Shown: one piece after another, positions 35,249 to 47,363 of the stretch
How positions within the stretch are numbered: position 1 is the stretch's first letter
How the letters are laid out: every line of letters begins with the position of its first letter
Source of the DNA: Episyrphus balteatus
Taxonomy: Eukaryota > Arthropoda > Insecta > Diptera > Syrphidae
NCBI RefSeq assembly: GCF_945859705.1
Contig: NC_079136.1
Coordinates: forward strand, 99,678,051-99,742,050
Direction of reading: 5' to 3'
DNA: 64,000 bases
Program-made: the position numbers and the translations under genes
Notes under the pieces: model-generated
Told to the model about the DNA's origin: nothing
Database searches by the model: none
The model's input: only the letters and a program-made list of their open reading frames with translations

Positions 35249-35351
35249 ATACATAAGAATCAAACATTCAAAAATAAATATTCAATTCAAAATAATACAA
35301 AAATTTAAAATAAATTCAATTTCAATATTACAGAAACAAAAATAAACAAAC

Positions 35352-35358
35352 ACACTAC
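35352..35358. repeat. left 7-bp target duplication of inner E
   Basis: ACACTAC, identical to 38399-38405. In the inner copy itself the corresponding uninterrupted sequence reads (inverse strand) AACACACTACTAGCAC, so the duplication is confirmed by an empty site. Confidence 0.9.
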
Positions 35359-38300
35359 CATTGAATAATTATATATAGAAGTGACACCGGAAAAAACGTC
35401 CGCTATGTTTGAGGGGTGGAGCCACAATCGTTTGAGGAGTGGCGCCACAATCGTTTTAGGATTGTGTATTCGATGGCCGAAAAATCCCTGAAAAGGACTT
35501 TTGGTTACTAAGTAACCACATTTACAATATTATTTATATTTGGTGTATTTGTATTAGTTTTGTTTTGTGCTAGTAGTGTGTTTGTTTATTTTTGTTTCTG
35601 TAATATTGAAATTGAATTTATTTTAAATTTTTGTATTATTTTGAATTGAATATTTATTTTTGAATGTTTGATTCTTTTGTATGTTTGGAAGGATTTTGTT
35701 TTTTGTTTTTATTAACGAGAAGAAGAAGATTTTCTTCAGTTATAGAAGTGTTTATTTAATTTTGATTAGGGTGCTTTTTGTAATAATATCTAGGCCAAAG
35801 TTGTAGTTCACATTGTTTGAATGTTTTCCACATGCACTGTGGCATATACTTACTATTTTTTTAAACCGCATAATGCAAGAGTAGGTAGGGATCAAGTTCA
35901 TACAATATGGCCATATTTCACATTATTTTAAAGTATTTTAATACAATACGAAACAACCTCGTTTATTTGCTTAAACTGATTTATGTTTGCGAACAAGGAC
36001 TCTGGATATACGGCTTTGTTCAAATTTGCAACTGCAAATAAAAATTAAAAGTTTTTATAAAATGTTAAATTTTGAAAAAAAAAATCTTTTCGTACCATTT
36101 TTGGATACTTTTCTTTATTTTTAATTAAAACATTTTTGTTATCTAAAATTTAAACGATATTTATAAATAAAATGTTCAAATAAACTCAAAAGGTAAAAGG
36201 GCATATTTTGATCGCAAATGCAAGAAAATGTGGTTTTGGGATAGTTCCAATGATTTTTCTATTTCACCATTTGAAATAAAATACATATTTGGTTCTAAGA
36301 TTCTAAAACTAGAAGAATGTAGCTTTTACATGCTTTTTATTTTGTCATGATATAGTCAAGCTATGCATTCGTACAAAAAAAAGTTGAGATAACAATCAGA
36401 CATGGGATTACTATAGCCCTGTTCCACTGGAGGTGGTAGTCTGCTAATAGTAGATTTTTTGTTTAATCTAGTACTATCATCTACCTACTCATGCTCTTCT
36501 TCCCGAGTGGATACGATTTGTATTGAATTCGTTGAAAGTGCGTTCCATTAAAAATCGCTAGTTCCCAAAGGAACAGCTAAATGGATCTACCGAGTAACAT
36601 CAAACTTGGTATGTAGCATTTTTTTGCAGAATCTCCATAGGGGTTTTTAGAACTAATTTTTTTTATCAAAAATAACGATACCTGTCATAAACCAATTTAG
36701 GAAATGTTTAATTTTCTCGAAAACGGTACCAGTGATTTTGTTTAAAAAAATTATATAATAGTTTTTGGGCAATCATGGACATTTTTTAAAATTATTATTA
36801 ACCTACCGTAGAACCGTGCCAAACTACCAATTTAATTTCAACGAATTTTTTATACAAAAGCATTTATATAGTTTAGATATAAAACAGAAAGAAAATTTGG
36901 GAAAATAATAGTTTTTGGATTAGTAATTTCTACAAAATTGCATACCAATTTTATTTTTGAATTTTTTTTTTTTAATTTATTTATAAGGTTCCAACGATTT
37001 TGAAATTTTTTTTTTTCTAAAAATCTATCTTAGTAGAAAAAATCAAATCGAATTGGTACTTGTTTTGGAGCTATCACGAATTTTCCTTTGTTCCTTAAAC
37101 TTTTTGGGCTAGTGTATAAAAACAACTCAGGTTAAAAGCTAATGCTCGGTTAAATTGTATGGTTATGAAACTCAAGTATTAAATTTAGCCGAGCTTTAGC
37201 CTTTAATCTGAGTATTAAATTGTTTATATTGGTTGAGAGAAATATGTATAATTCAGTTAAATATTTAAGTGAACCTTTAATTTGATTATTGGTAAGGCTC
37301 GTAGAAAATCAAATTTACTAATGATAAGCTTTGGTGAATTATAGTAATAATAGCCTAATAGTAAGTGAATGTACATATAAGCGTGGTCGAATGTTCGGTA
37401 TTCGACCGAATCATTATTCGCAGCATCTCTAGTTGGTGCCGTTAAAAAATTTCAATTTCCCCTTATTGGAATCAAAAATAAACAAAAAGTTTGAGCCAAA
37501 ACGACTTATTGGTTTGAGCTCTTACCTCATTTAAATTATTACGTTGAGTTTTTCTTAACGTTTTTCTTTTTTTCTTTAAGGGCCATTAGCTGAAACGAAC
37601 CTTAAATAAATTCATGTTGAACATAAACTTTTAGGCTCTATTTTAACTTCGGCGTAAACTGTCACATAAGGATTTATGTTGTAATTAAATGCTTAAGTTT
37701 CGATTCAGCAAAAAAAGGCTCTAATTGTTACGCATTTCATAATATTCCAAAACAAAATATAATATAAAAAAAATAGCAATCTCTGTGGGGATACGAACTC
37801 AGAAAGCAAAATTAAACAGCAATCACCTTGTCACCTACGCTAATAGGACTATTGAAACAAGGGTAACTTTCATGCCCTATAAGCTATAACGTGCCTAGGA
37901 TATACAACAATAATATTTAATTTTGTTCAAATTCTCGTCGTTAATAAAAAATTTCTTGTTTTTAGTTTCGAGTTACTATGGATACATTTATAATGTCAAC
38001 TAACTTTTCAATATTTTTGTTTGATATTTGTGTAATTTTGTATGTATGAGTAAAATTTCCTTATTTTATTTTTTCATTTATAGGATGTCGATGTGTCGAT
38101 ACGATTTATTTTTGTTTGATATTTGTTTTATGTTTTATGTGTGAGTAAAATTTCCTTATTTTTTTTTTCTACTATAGGATGTCAACGTGTCGATACAATT
38201 TATTTTTATTTGATATTTGTTTTGTTACGTTTGTATTTGTGAAATTTCCTTTTTTAAAAACAAATTTTTGGAAAAATAATTTTCTAAGACAAGCCCCATT

Positions 38301-38398
38301 CTCTCTGGGGATTTTTTAGTACATCTGATTGCCGAAAAAAATAAAATTGTGTAGCGCTAGAAACTATCGGTGTCACTTCTATATATAATTATTCAATG
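35359..38398. mobile_element. inner copy of element E, 3040 bp, inverted relative to the outer copy
   Basis: Complete with the same 31-bp terminal repeats and flanked by ACACTAC duplications. It lies about 220 bp from the right end of the outer copy and in the opposite orientation, so most of it pairs with the left part of the outer copy (30996-35358). Differences from the outer copy are few: scattered substitutions, and about 25 extra bases in the outer copy near 32827-32852. Internal landmarks include a pair of stems around AGCTCGGCTAAATTTAATAC and GACCGAATCATTATTC. No transposase is encoded. Confidence 0.9.
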
Positions 38399-38626
38399 AC
38401 ACTACTAGCACAAAACAAAACTAATACAAATACACCAAATATAAATAATATTGTAAATGTGGTTACTTAGTAACCAAAAGTCCTTTTCAGGGATTTTTCG
38501 GCCATCGAATACACAATCCTAAAACGATTGTGGCGCCACTCCTCAAACGATTGTGGCTCCACCCCTCAAACATAGCGGACGTTTTTTCCGGTGTCACTTC
38601 TATATATAATTATTCAATGCCTATAT

Positions 38627-41019
38627 GCGACATTTAAATTTTATCTTCAGGACCAAAACTAAAAACATTTTTCTTAAAAATGGCAATAACAATTTTGATT
38701 AAAATGTTTGTAGGTTTTTAAATCAATAAAATGCACGGCTATGTCGCACGAGCTTGATGTTATGGTAAAGTAGTTTGATTAAAACTATTTTTTTGAAATT
38801 TTCTTAATTTTATTATTAAAGTTACCAATTTTTTTTTTTTACAAAACATTTAATTGAAAACTGTTACGTTGTTTGTGAGAAATACAGACATCAAGTAAAC
38901 GAAAGGCGACGTTAATTACGGTTCAACAAATATTTTTTACCTATTTAAAAAGTATTTTTTTTTACCACAGTAAATTTTATTTTATCAAAATCATAAGAGG
39001 CGATTTTGAGAAAGCCAACATTTTCCATTTTGGTCATATGGCAAGTAGGTACCGTTGAATTTGGTTCTAAACTTTTTTCTTCTTCCTATGATTTTTTACA
39101 TAAAGATTCTTAACATTTGAAACAGCTTTTATTATTAGGGCAAGAACTTGCAACCCAGTCGTGCAATTTATTTTAGGTATATATTAGATATATCTATTGT
39201 ATTATTGAATTTACAAAATAGTTGATGAGCGAAATTGAATTTTTGAAAGCCATTTTTATAAAACAAAAGCAAAAAAAATTGTCAGTTTGTATGCTAAAAT
39301 GTTCAACATTATCAACACACCTTACAAAAATTACACAGGTGGTTACGAAGATCCAATTTTGATAATTGCTTTTTAACCAACCCAAAATTCAACAACTTTG
39401 AAATGAAGGGAATTCACCTAAAACCATTGTTTATATTCACTAATACTTAGTTAAGCATTTCCTAACTTTAATTATGTGGCCAGGAAACTGTAGGAGAGCC
39501 GCTTCAAACCAAATTGAAACGTTTTACCTTAAATTAATAAGTTAATGAAATATTTACGAAGAAGGGTTTTAATTTAGCTTGACCTTGACTCACTATGCTA
39601 TTACAGTCGGATCAAGTGTTTCTTTTTAAATTTGTCTGAAACTTCCTAATGCTAAGGATTCTACAAACAAAAATTTAATTTTCTTTCACTTAATTTTAAC
39701 AAAGAGATTGTTAATTTCCTCTGAAGACAAATTATTGTAAAGTGAGGACGCGTATTTGTAAGATAAGTATCTCAATGCCATTCGTCATAGATATAGAAAT
39801 GCTTTTCTTTTTTTTTTTTAATTTGTTTGCTCCATTCCGCAAGACAGCTTATGAGGAGTAGGTATTTTGTTGCATCAACAGAGTGAATGGGGTTTCATTT
39901 ACAATTGCTTTTGTGGACGCTATATAATAAAATGACGGCTTTTGGGAAGGGTAGGCAAGCAAACGAGCAAACAACACACATCGTCATATGTTAGAGTTAG
40001 ATAATAACGCAATTAGAGGGTGTGAGACTGTAAGATTGCTAAATGATGTGCTCTGTCAATTTGAAAACCGATAAGAATCGCGTGTAATGATCATCAAGCT
40101 TGCAGTTGGCATTTTATTTCACTGGATGCTGATTTTAATTGGCTTTTGATTTAACAAAGCTGCGTCGACAACTTAGTCGTTGATGTCATTGTCATTGCCA
40201 GTTTCATTGTTGCACCAGCAGCAGCAGCAGCAGCCGTCTGTATTTGATTGGAAAGTAAATTAAAAATTTCTATCTGGTTCTCAGCTGCATAAAAATAGAT
40301 TGTCATGAAGCAGGTAAAGTTGAACGAATAGTAGTGATTATAAATTGATTCTCGATTAACAGATAGCCACTACTGTCTTTTAAAAAGAATTTTTTACCCA
40401 CATGTAGTTGAAGTTGAGAAAAGCATTAACTCTGAAAAAATCAATATGAATGGTATGCATTGGGGTAGAAATATGAAGGTTATTATTTTTGCTGGAAAAC
40501 CCAGTTCCGCAAGAAAACTTTCACTTTGAACAATAATATCAAATAACAAAAAAGGCGGCTGTAACATTAAACAGCTTGAAGAATGAAGGAAGATAAAATG
40601 ACATTTAACCAATTTCACAACACTGCGAAAAATGCTATTTTCGAGTAGGATACAGAAATATTGTGTAGTTTCTTGTTATTCAATATAATGTTTTTTGAAT
40701 AACACATAAAAGAGAAGTATGTGTTAGGACGTGTTTAATATAATAATTTTGAAAGGATGAGACCAAATCCACGTGTTCATGCAAAACATATGTTTCTTAT
40801 CCTCAATCGAAATCTGCAAAAAGGGCATCGACGTCGTTATTTTGTTATTTTTCTTAAAGTTCAAGGAAATGGTGCATTAATTTGAAAGATTTATGTATTT
40901 GATATATTTGTGAGTATACAAATGTCAAACTTAGGAAGAAAGGCAAATAATTTTAATTTTGAAGTGAAAACTTCTTTAGTATCGTAGTGATTTGAAACAA
41001 GATGAAACGAAAAATCAAT
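38627..41019. other. AT-rich sequence without recognised gene
   Basis: A short (CAG)6 run lies at 40216-40236 and a somewhat GC-richer zone surrounds it (40150-40250). Open frames at 39194-39385 and 40394-40618 (minus) have no motif. Confidence 0.4.
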
Positions 41020-41640
41020 TGGTTATAACTTTTTAGTTTTAATAGATAGATAAATGAAATTTATACTTTAGATAAATAATTAAATAATCTATAATTATGC
41101 AAAATTTCAATTAATTTCATAATCAAAATTCTGAGATAACGGTGAAAAGTTGTTCTTTTTAGAACACGTTATATCTTTTGATCTAGAGCACATACAAATT
41201 TGGTTTAACATTAATACGCATGCTTATAATATTACCTTTCATTTGATATATCACACATAACGGTACTTGCGTTAAAAGTTACACAAGCTTAAATTGAAAA
41301 ACTTGTAAAAAACTTCAAAACACCTGTGGTTATCTATTGCCAATGACCAGCGACCAATGCAGGAAGTACCGTAATCTCAGTTTGAAATTTTTACATGTTT
41401 GGCTTTAAGAAATTTTTCCTAAACGTTTAAATGATATACAATTTTTACTATAGGTTGTCATTTAAATTAAATTATTAAATGATGTTAGAAGAGAAAAAAG
41501 TTTGATTTGTTTGCTTTTTGGATGAAAACTGATTAGTTTCAAAAAATTCTAGCTATTTTTGTAGAGTTTGTATAGACATTTTGAGCTGAAACAATAAGCT
41601 TTCAGGTAAGGTAGATTTTTTCGTTTCAAGAAAAATGATT
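41020..41640 (+). repeat. second copy of the repeat at 21795-22420
   Basis: It shares GAGATAACGGTGAAA, CACGTTATATCTTTTGA, ACCTTTCATTTGATATATCA, CACATAACGGT, CAGGAAGTACCGTAATCTCA and AACAATAAGCTTTCAGGTA with the 22-kb copy, in the same orientation and order, with many substitutions. The ACGTGATAACGTC ends were not found, so this copy is a fragment. Confidence 0.75.
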
Positions 41641-43695
41641 TTTTAAGGTTTCACTTCTACCACGTGTGAATTGCATACATGATTTTTTTTTAATATTCTT
41701 CACATATTTGATTTAAATAAATTTTACGAGCATGCATATCAGACCAGGATGGTCAAGTCCATTTTCACTTATTAACTTTCCGATTTGCTGCGATTGTTTT
41801 ATTATCTTATCTGGAACAAATGTCGAAAAAGTGCAAGTTGGCAGGATAAAATAAAGTTGGGTTGGGTTGTCAAAAATTATGGGTTTAAAAATTCTGTAAA
41901 TTTATTATTTGTTTTAATTGTTTTATGGTATAAAATTTTGGTTTTGGATCAAACTTTTCATTAATCACTATAAAAATTTAAAGCCCAAAAAAATTACTGC
42001 AAATTTTTAAAAAGCAGAATTAGGTATGGATCAATAAGTTTTTAAATACAGAATTTTTATTGAATGCAGATTCATCTTAAAGCAGATTTACGGAATGAAG
42101 AATACGGAATTTTCAATTGAAAGAAATTGTTGGAGCTAAAAATCATCCTAAAATCTATTATTTTATAAACTATCTAGATTTGAATTTCATTTGAACTACT
42201 ACAATTTACTTTTTTTTTTCAATTTAAATTTTGCGCTTAAATTATACTATTCGCCATAATAATTTGATTTTGAATTCGCTTTCGTCTTTTATTTTCAACT
42301 TCGGTGGCAAGAAATTCTCGTCATTTTCGCTCACTTTGTGTCTTATTTATTCGGCCATTTCAAAGTCGATTTTTTTAGTATCTAGTTAAAGTAAAAGATA
42401 GTTATAAAGTACAAGTTGGTACAATTCGAATTTCGAACATTTTGCTTATTTCGCCACCGTTAAATTAGTTAACGCACCAACCAGGATCAAATTTATCTTT
42501 TAATTAGAAAAGTATATATAGAGATCCTGGGTTGACAGTCAACTTTTTAAATTGATCTTGAAAAAAAAATCTTGAAAATCTTCGAAGTAATACATCAATT
42601 CGCTGTCTCCGAAATGGCGGATTTCGAGAGGAATTGACATCCCAAAAACCATGACCTTAGTTTTTCTATTAACTTTCTTTCAGATTTAAAAAAAATCAGC
42701 ATTCCTCTATTTCGTTCCACGAAAAAACCTATTTTTCCAGGACTTAAATGTCTTAAAGTTTTTCAATTTCCTCTTTCAATTCATATTAAAGGAAGAATGA
42801 GAATTACCTTATTATTTTAAAGTAGTCCTTGTTAACATTTTTGTTATTTTTAAATTATATTTTCTAAATATTGCAAGCGTTGCTTACTTATATATACGTA
42901 TTGCCAAAGTGGCATAATGAACTCGACTTACGTTATTTCAGAGACCAAGTAATTATAAAATTCTTCCTCATTATAAATTATTTTTTTTTTTTCAGTATGG
43001 CAATTGATTTATTTATTATTATACTTTCATATACGGGATAACAACTTCATTTTCACAGATATCCCCCACTCAATTTCACGTGGAGGTGCTTAAGAGTGCC
43101 ACGAACTGACAATAAGTAGTATCGAATCCCCCAGTAAACAGAGATGAAAATCTGGCCAGGACTCGGTTGCAACAGTTTATTCATGAGATCCTGCTATAAA
43201 TGCTTTTCGTGACAGTTAGGAAAACGAGGATAATGTTCAGTTGCAAATGAGGTAAAATCCTCACCAGCATTCCAATATTCATGGTTCAAATAAAGCCGAG
43301 GTCTTTTTTGAATTATAAGTCATTAAAATTGATCTAACAATTATTAGAACGTGAAGTTATCTAACTAGTATTGGGATTACAAAAATCACAGTTACATTAT
43401 TGAAAATGCAAACTTTATGGTATGATTTGTGGAATTGTGGGTTGGTGGAAACATTGCACCATATTTTTGATTAAATGAGGTCAATCAATGACTGTCTATA
43501 ACAGTAAAGAACAAATGTAAATTTTGTTATTTTAAATTGAAGTTAGAGTGCAAAAAAAATGCAGGTTTTTAAAAATGTTGTCAGGTCACACAAAATTGAT
43601 GGAGCTATGACCGATATAAAATAAGTCAATACAAAAACTAGTTCCCTTCCCTACACATGCATAACGGGCAGTTGAATCCGTGTAAAACATTCCCA
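41641..43695. other. AT-rich sequence with one small hairpin
   Basis: CCAGGATC at 42481-42488 and GATCCTGG at 42524-42531 form a short stem around an AT-rich loop. No gene or element with confirmed ends is seen. Confidence 0.4.
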
Positions 43696-44774
43696 CATGG
43701 AGAAAAAATACCACCAAAAAACAAGCGGATTCCACATTAAATTAAGGGGATCGGGTCAAAATTCTGGCTTCAAAATTCTGCATTTCAAAATTCTGCTTTT
43801 TTAACGAAAATTCTGTTTTTCAAAATTCTGCTTTTTTTCTATTCTGCTTTTCAAAATTCTGCTTTTTAAAATTCTGCTTTTCAAAATTCTGCCAGCATTA
43901 TAATTGAACAAAAAAATTCTGCCAATTCTGTTTTTTTTTTTTATAGCATATGCGCTGACTAAAGAAAAATACACCTCATTCATGTAATTCAACATTGGTA
44001 CTTTCCTAATTTTTGTTTTGTTTAAGTGTAGCAAACATTTTTTAAAATGCATAGACTGACTTTCTTTCAAATAAAATCTATAACTTATTGGAACCGATGT
44101 TGTTTGATACAAGATATTCCTTTTCTTTTCAAATTTTTGAATATTCATCTTTATTTGACAAATTAAAAAATTTTGAATTATTTTCGGAAATGTTTAGTAT
44201 TAAAAACCTTTTCTTAATATTTTCAAATTTATTCATTTATAAAACAAAAATTAATATGCATTCAAAGAATGCAAATTATGTAGGTAAGTAATCAAATAAG
44301 CAGATAATTTTTCAAGAAGATGATTTTACAGAATTTAAAAAAAAATTCTGCCAATTCCCCCAACCCCAACCCTAAATTAAGAAGATGACTTCAGTTTTAA
44401 ATTAGGCCGACAAATCTTCTTAATTTCTTGAATAAGCAAATTTAAAAGCAATCCACTTAATTTAAGCGGAAAATCATCTGTTTTACCTATATCTATGTGG
44501 AAACATTTGAATTTAAAAAAAAAAAACTGGCAGCCCCTCGGGATCGAACCTAAAAACTGCAACTAAAGCTGAAGCCTGACTGTAATTTTAAAATTTTTAT
44601 TTTTTGTCGGTTTTTATTTAAATGAAAATTTAAGTTAAAATGAAATGAAGTTCACCTTTAAATTAACAGAATTTAAGCGGATTCCACTTATTTTAAGCGA
44701 AAATCATACTGTTTCAAGAGGGTGGAATTTGAGGTGGGCATCATTTTATTTTAAGATGCCCTTTTTTCTCCGTG
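43696..44774. mobile_element. tRNA-core MITE, copy T3, enlarged by an insert
   Basis: CATGGAGAAAAAATACC and the inverse GCCCTTTTTTCTCCGTG are the termini; TA follows the right one, the left target is degraded. Subterminal GCGGATTCCAC and TTAAGCGG phrases match the 55740 copy. A remnant tRNA-like region (B box GGTTCGATCC on the minus strand, 44528-44550) lies near the right. About 600 bp with an ATTCTG minisatellite (43755-44350) are extra compared with sister copies. Confidence 0.7.
43755..43893 (+). repeat. ATTCTGCTTTTCAAA minisatellite
   Basis: About eight units of a 15-bp word ATTCTGCTTTTCAAA with length variants. Further ATTCTGCCAATTC words occur at 43915-43930 and again at 44345-44357, so the array and its ATTCTG end words bracket the insert in T3. 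Confidence 0.8.
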
Positions 44775-44919
44775 TAAACCAGGCTAACCAGCACTAAGCA
44801 AGGAAGATCGGTCTAATGCTATTGCTCCTACAAAATTGAAAAAAAGAAATTTAAGTCAAATTTTCAAATTGATCCTTTTTATGAACAAACTACCAGTTTT
44901 CCTTTGATGATCTATCATT

Positions 44920-45358
44920 GGGCACGTTCAAAGACCTATCGGAAAGGCTATCTAGGATACCCGTATCTAGAATATCTTCTTGAACGAAGAGCTATCCAGA
45001 TAGCTTGCCCAAGCAGCTACTAAAAAAATATGTAAATATTTAGAAGAGGAAACTTTCTTTTAAGCAAATTAAATTGTTTTTATTGTTGAATAGTACTTGC
45101 ACAATAGCTTTGACTTTATTTCTTGCAAATTTTTTTTTTTATTTTCAAGCAGAATAATCGCCCGAAAAGTAATCAAAATTAAAAAAGGCAGAATGTTTAT
45201 CAGCTGATCACTCGGATACCTGAGGTATACCAGAAATTCTCGGATACCTTTAGATTATTTTTTGACAGAAAATGGTTCGTTTCCTTGCTAATTTTTAACA
45301 TTGTTTACAACAACAAAAAGCTATCCGATAGCTTTATGTTAGCTCTTTGAACGTGCCC
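44920..45358. mobile_element. 439-bp MITE with GGGCACGTTCAAAGA ends
   Basis: GGGCACGTTCAAAGA and the inverse TCTTTGAACGTGCCC are perfect 15-bp termini, flanked by ATT on both sides (44917-44919, 45359-45361). Subterminal AGCTATC words (about 44970-45000 and 45318-45335) are inverse too. A 3-bp target and a GGG start suggest a PIF/Harbinger-like source, although that group prefers TWA. Confidence 0.8.
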
Positions 45359-45361
45359 ATT

Positions 45362-46663
45362 GAGTGAATGAACCAGTAAGTTACTGTTTTTGTTATTTTT
45401 AACCACTGTATCTGAAAAATTACATAACTCAAAGTAAAAGAAATTTTCTGCAGTCGTTGATTTTGACTAGCTATCAGACGCAAGAGAAAAGATCCTTTCT
45501 TCTTCTCTATGTTTGCATATTCAAATTCTTTAATTAAATTTTAATAGCATTGGGCATATCATATAGAACTTATAGTCATTTTTATTTTAAGCGAAAATTT
45601 ATTGAAGTTGTACCGCAATACCAAGAACGACCAATCTTTTTAAAAAAGACTTTTTTTATGATTTTGTGAAAATTATTATAATACCTTTGCTAATATTAGA
45701 AAGACCAAAGATAATTTCAACAAAAAAAACTTAAAAGCAATGACATAAACATTCCGCTTTTCAATTTGCTCAAGGCAATTGACCACAAAAAGTTAAATCT
45801 GTTTGTAAAGCATTGTGGACGAGTGTATTAACAAGAAAAGTTTTTTTCCTTACCTTAGCTTCCTAATCTAAATCAATTATAAGGTTAATTTTCTTCCTTA
45901 AAAAAGTTTAAAGCGAAGAATTATGAAAGAAAAAAATATGATGTTTAAGTAGAGTATTTTCCTATTTAAGTATCTACATCTACACCCTTATTAAATTTGT
46001 TTGAAAATTATTGTTTTAGCAAAGTTGTGCTGACAAAGGAATATGATGAATTACAAATTTACAAGGTCGTTTATTTCTCGTTCTCTCATAAAAATATATG
46101 TTAATATTTCAAAGTTAGGTTAACTTACATTATTCAGCTGCATTATTTTTATCCTGAGGAAAGTAATTAACGTTGCCTTCTGCTTTTTCTTTATATAAAG
46201 TAATTTGCAATCTAAAATATTTTAGATGGAATGAGTAGAAATGATGATGAGATGAATACATAAATAATATTCTGGTGGAAGAACATTTGCACAAAGTTGT
46301 AAGTGAAGTGATTTATTGAAGGTCATTCATTCTGCATTTTTTCAGAATTAAGTATCTGTTTTTAGATCTTTTTGCTTTATGAAGTACATTCAAGTTTGAC
46401 GAAAATTCGGACAAATATTATTAACAGAACTTTCCTTGCATTTTATTGTTTCTTGAAGTCTATGTATAAAAATACATTCTAACTAGGTTTCTCCCCTTTA
46501 CCCCCCTCAATTTTTGCAATTTGATTTTATAGATAGAATGAGATAAAAAATATTCATCCCCAATATTTTGAACATTTTCATGTCAAAAGTTTGCTACTCT
46601 GTGCCTATCGAAGAAGACAGAGGGCAGCAAGGTTCCCAAAATTTAATTTTATATGTTTTCACA
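45362..46663. other. AT-rich sequence without recognised gene
   Basis: No conserved frame, RNA gene or paired repeat identified. Confidence 0.4.
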
Positions 46664-46667
46664 TTAA

Positions 46668-47359
46668 GGGGGGAAATCCCTCCGGAATTTTTTATTTTTG
46701 CATTATTTTTTTTTGCGTTATAAATTTATTTATCAACCGAAGAAACTATTTTCAGTGGTCTTAGCCTTAAATGAAGCCTCAAAAGTGCCTAGATAGTCCC
46801 GAAACCAATGCGCTCCGAACCTACCATAGTACGAAAACGAAAACTTTAAACGCATTTTTTTCGAAACTAGTTTTTTTCCGCGCCGTGCAATGTAACTCAA
46901 AAACTAATGAAGCTATCGACTTGAAATTTGAAGCAAATTACTCCTTAAATCATTGGCCACCTAAAAGTTGAATAAAATTTGCACAGTAAATATTTTTTTT
47001 TACTACTTCTTTGTAAAAAAACATGTTTTTCTTCGTTTTTTTGATTTCTAATTTTTATTTTTCATTTAAAAAAAATAAATTTAGGTTCATGCAATGCGTA
47101 CTTATATCATCTAACGGAAAAAAAATTCCTTTTTGATTTAAGATGATTTCCTGGACCTGTACATTGCACGGCGCAAACTAGAGGCGTCAACTTTGAAAGG
47201 CTCCAGAGCCGCCATTTTGTTATTTTTTCATTTCAAAAAATTTTTTTTCAATTCTTGATAATGTCAGTAATATCTTGTCTTTTTCCAAATTTTAATAAGT
47301 GCTTTCAGTTTTTCATAAAAAAATAGTGAAAAAGGTGTCGTCTGGAGGGATTTCCCCCC
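46668..47359. mobile_element. TTAA-flanked MITE, 692 bp
   Basis: GGGGGGAAATCCCTCC and its exact inverse GGAGGGATTTCCCCCC are flanked by TTAA on both sides (46664-46667, 47360-47363). The interior includes CCGCGCCGTGCAATGTA and its near inverse TACATTGCACGGCGC (about 46876-46892 and 47159-47174), so subterminal regions are partly inverse as well. TTAA targeting fits piggyBac or Kolobok; no transposase. Confidence 0.85.
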
Positions 47360-47363
47360 TTAA

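Larger units (their letters stand above)
30996..38619. mobile_element. outer copy of element E, carrying two later insertions
   Basis: The 31-bp terminal inverted repeat starts CATTGAATAATTATATATAG and ends GTGACACCG. It is present at 30996 and, inverted, at 38619, and 7-bp CCTATAT duplications flank it. Subtracting the inner E copy (35359-38398, plus its 7-bp duplication) and the foldback insert (33727-35248) leaves about 3.05 kb, the same length as the inner copy. No frame longer than about 90 codons exists, so E is non-autonomous. A 7-bp target and a CA start are compatible with the P superfamily (Galileo and 1360 make 7-bp duplications), but without a transposase this is inference. Confidence 0.9.

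Noticed and set aside
43801..44148. 115-codon minus-strand frame
   Set aside because: It translates the ATTCTG minisatellite and A/T-rich flanks; no domain is seen.
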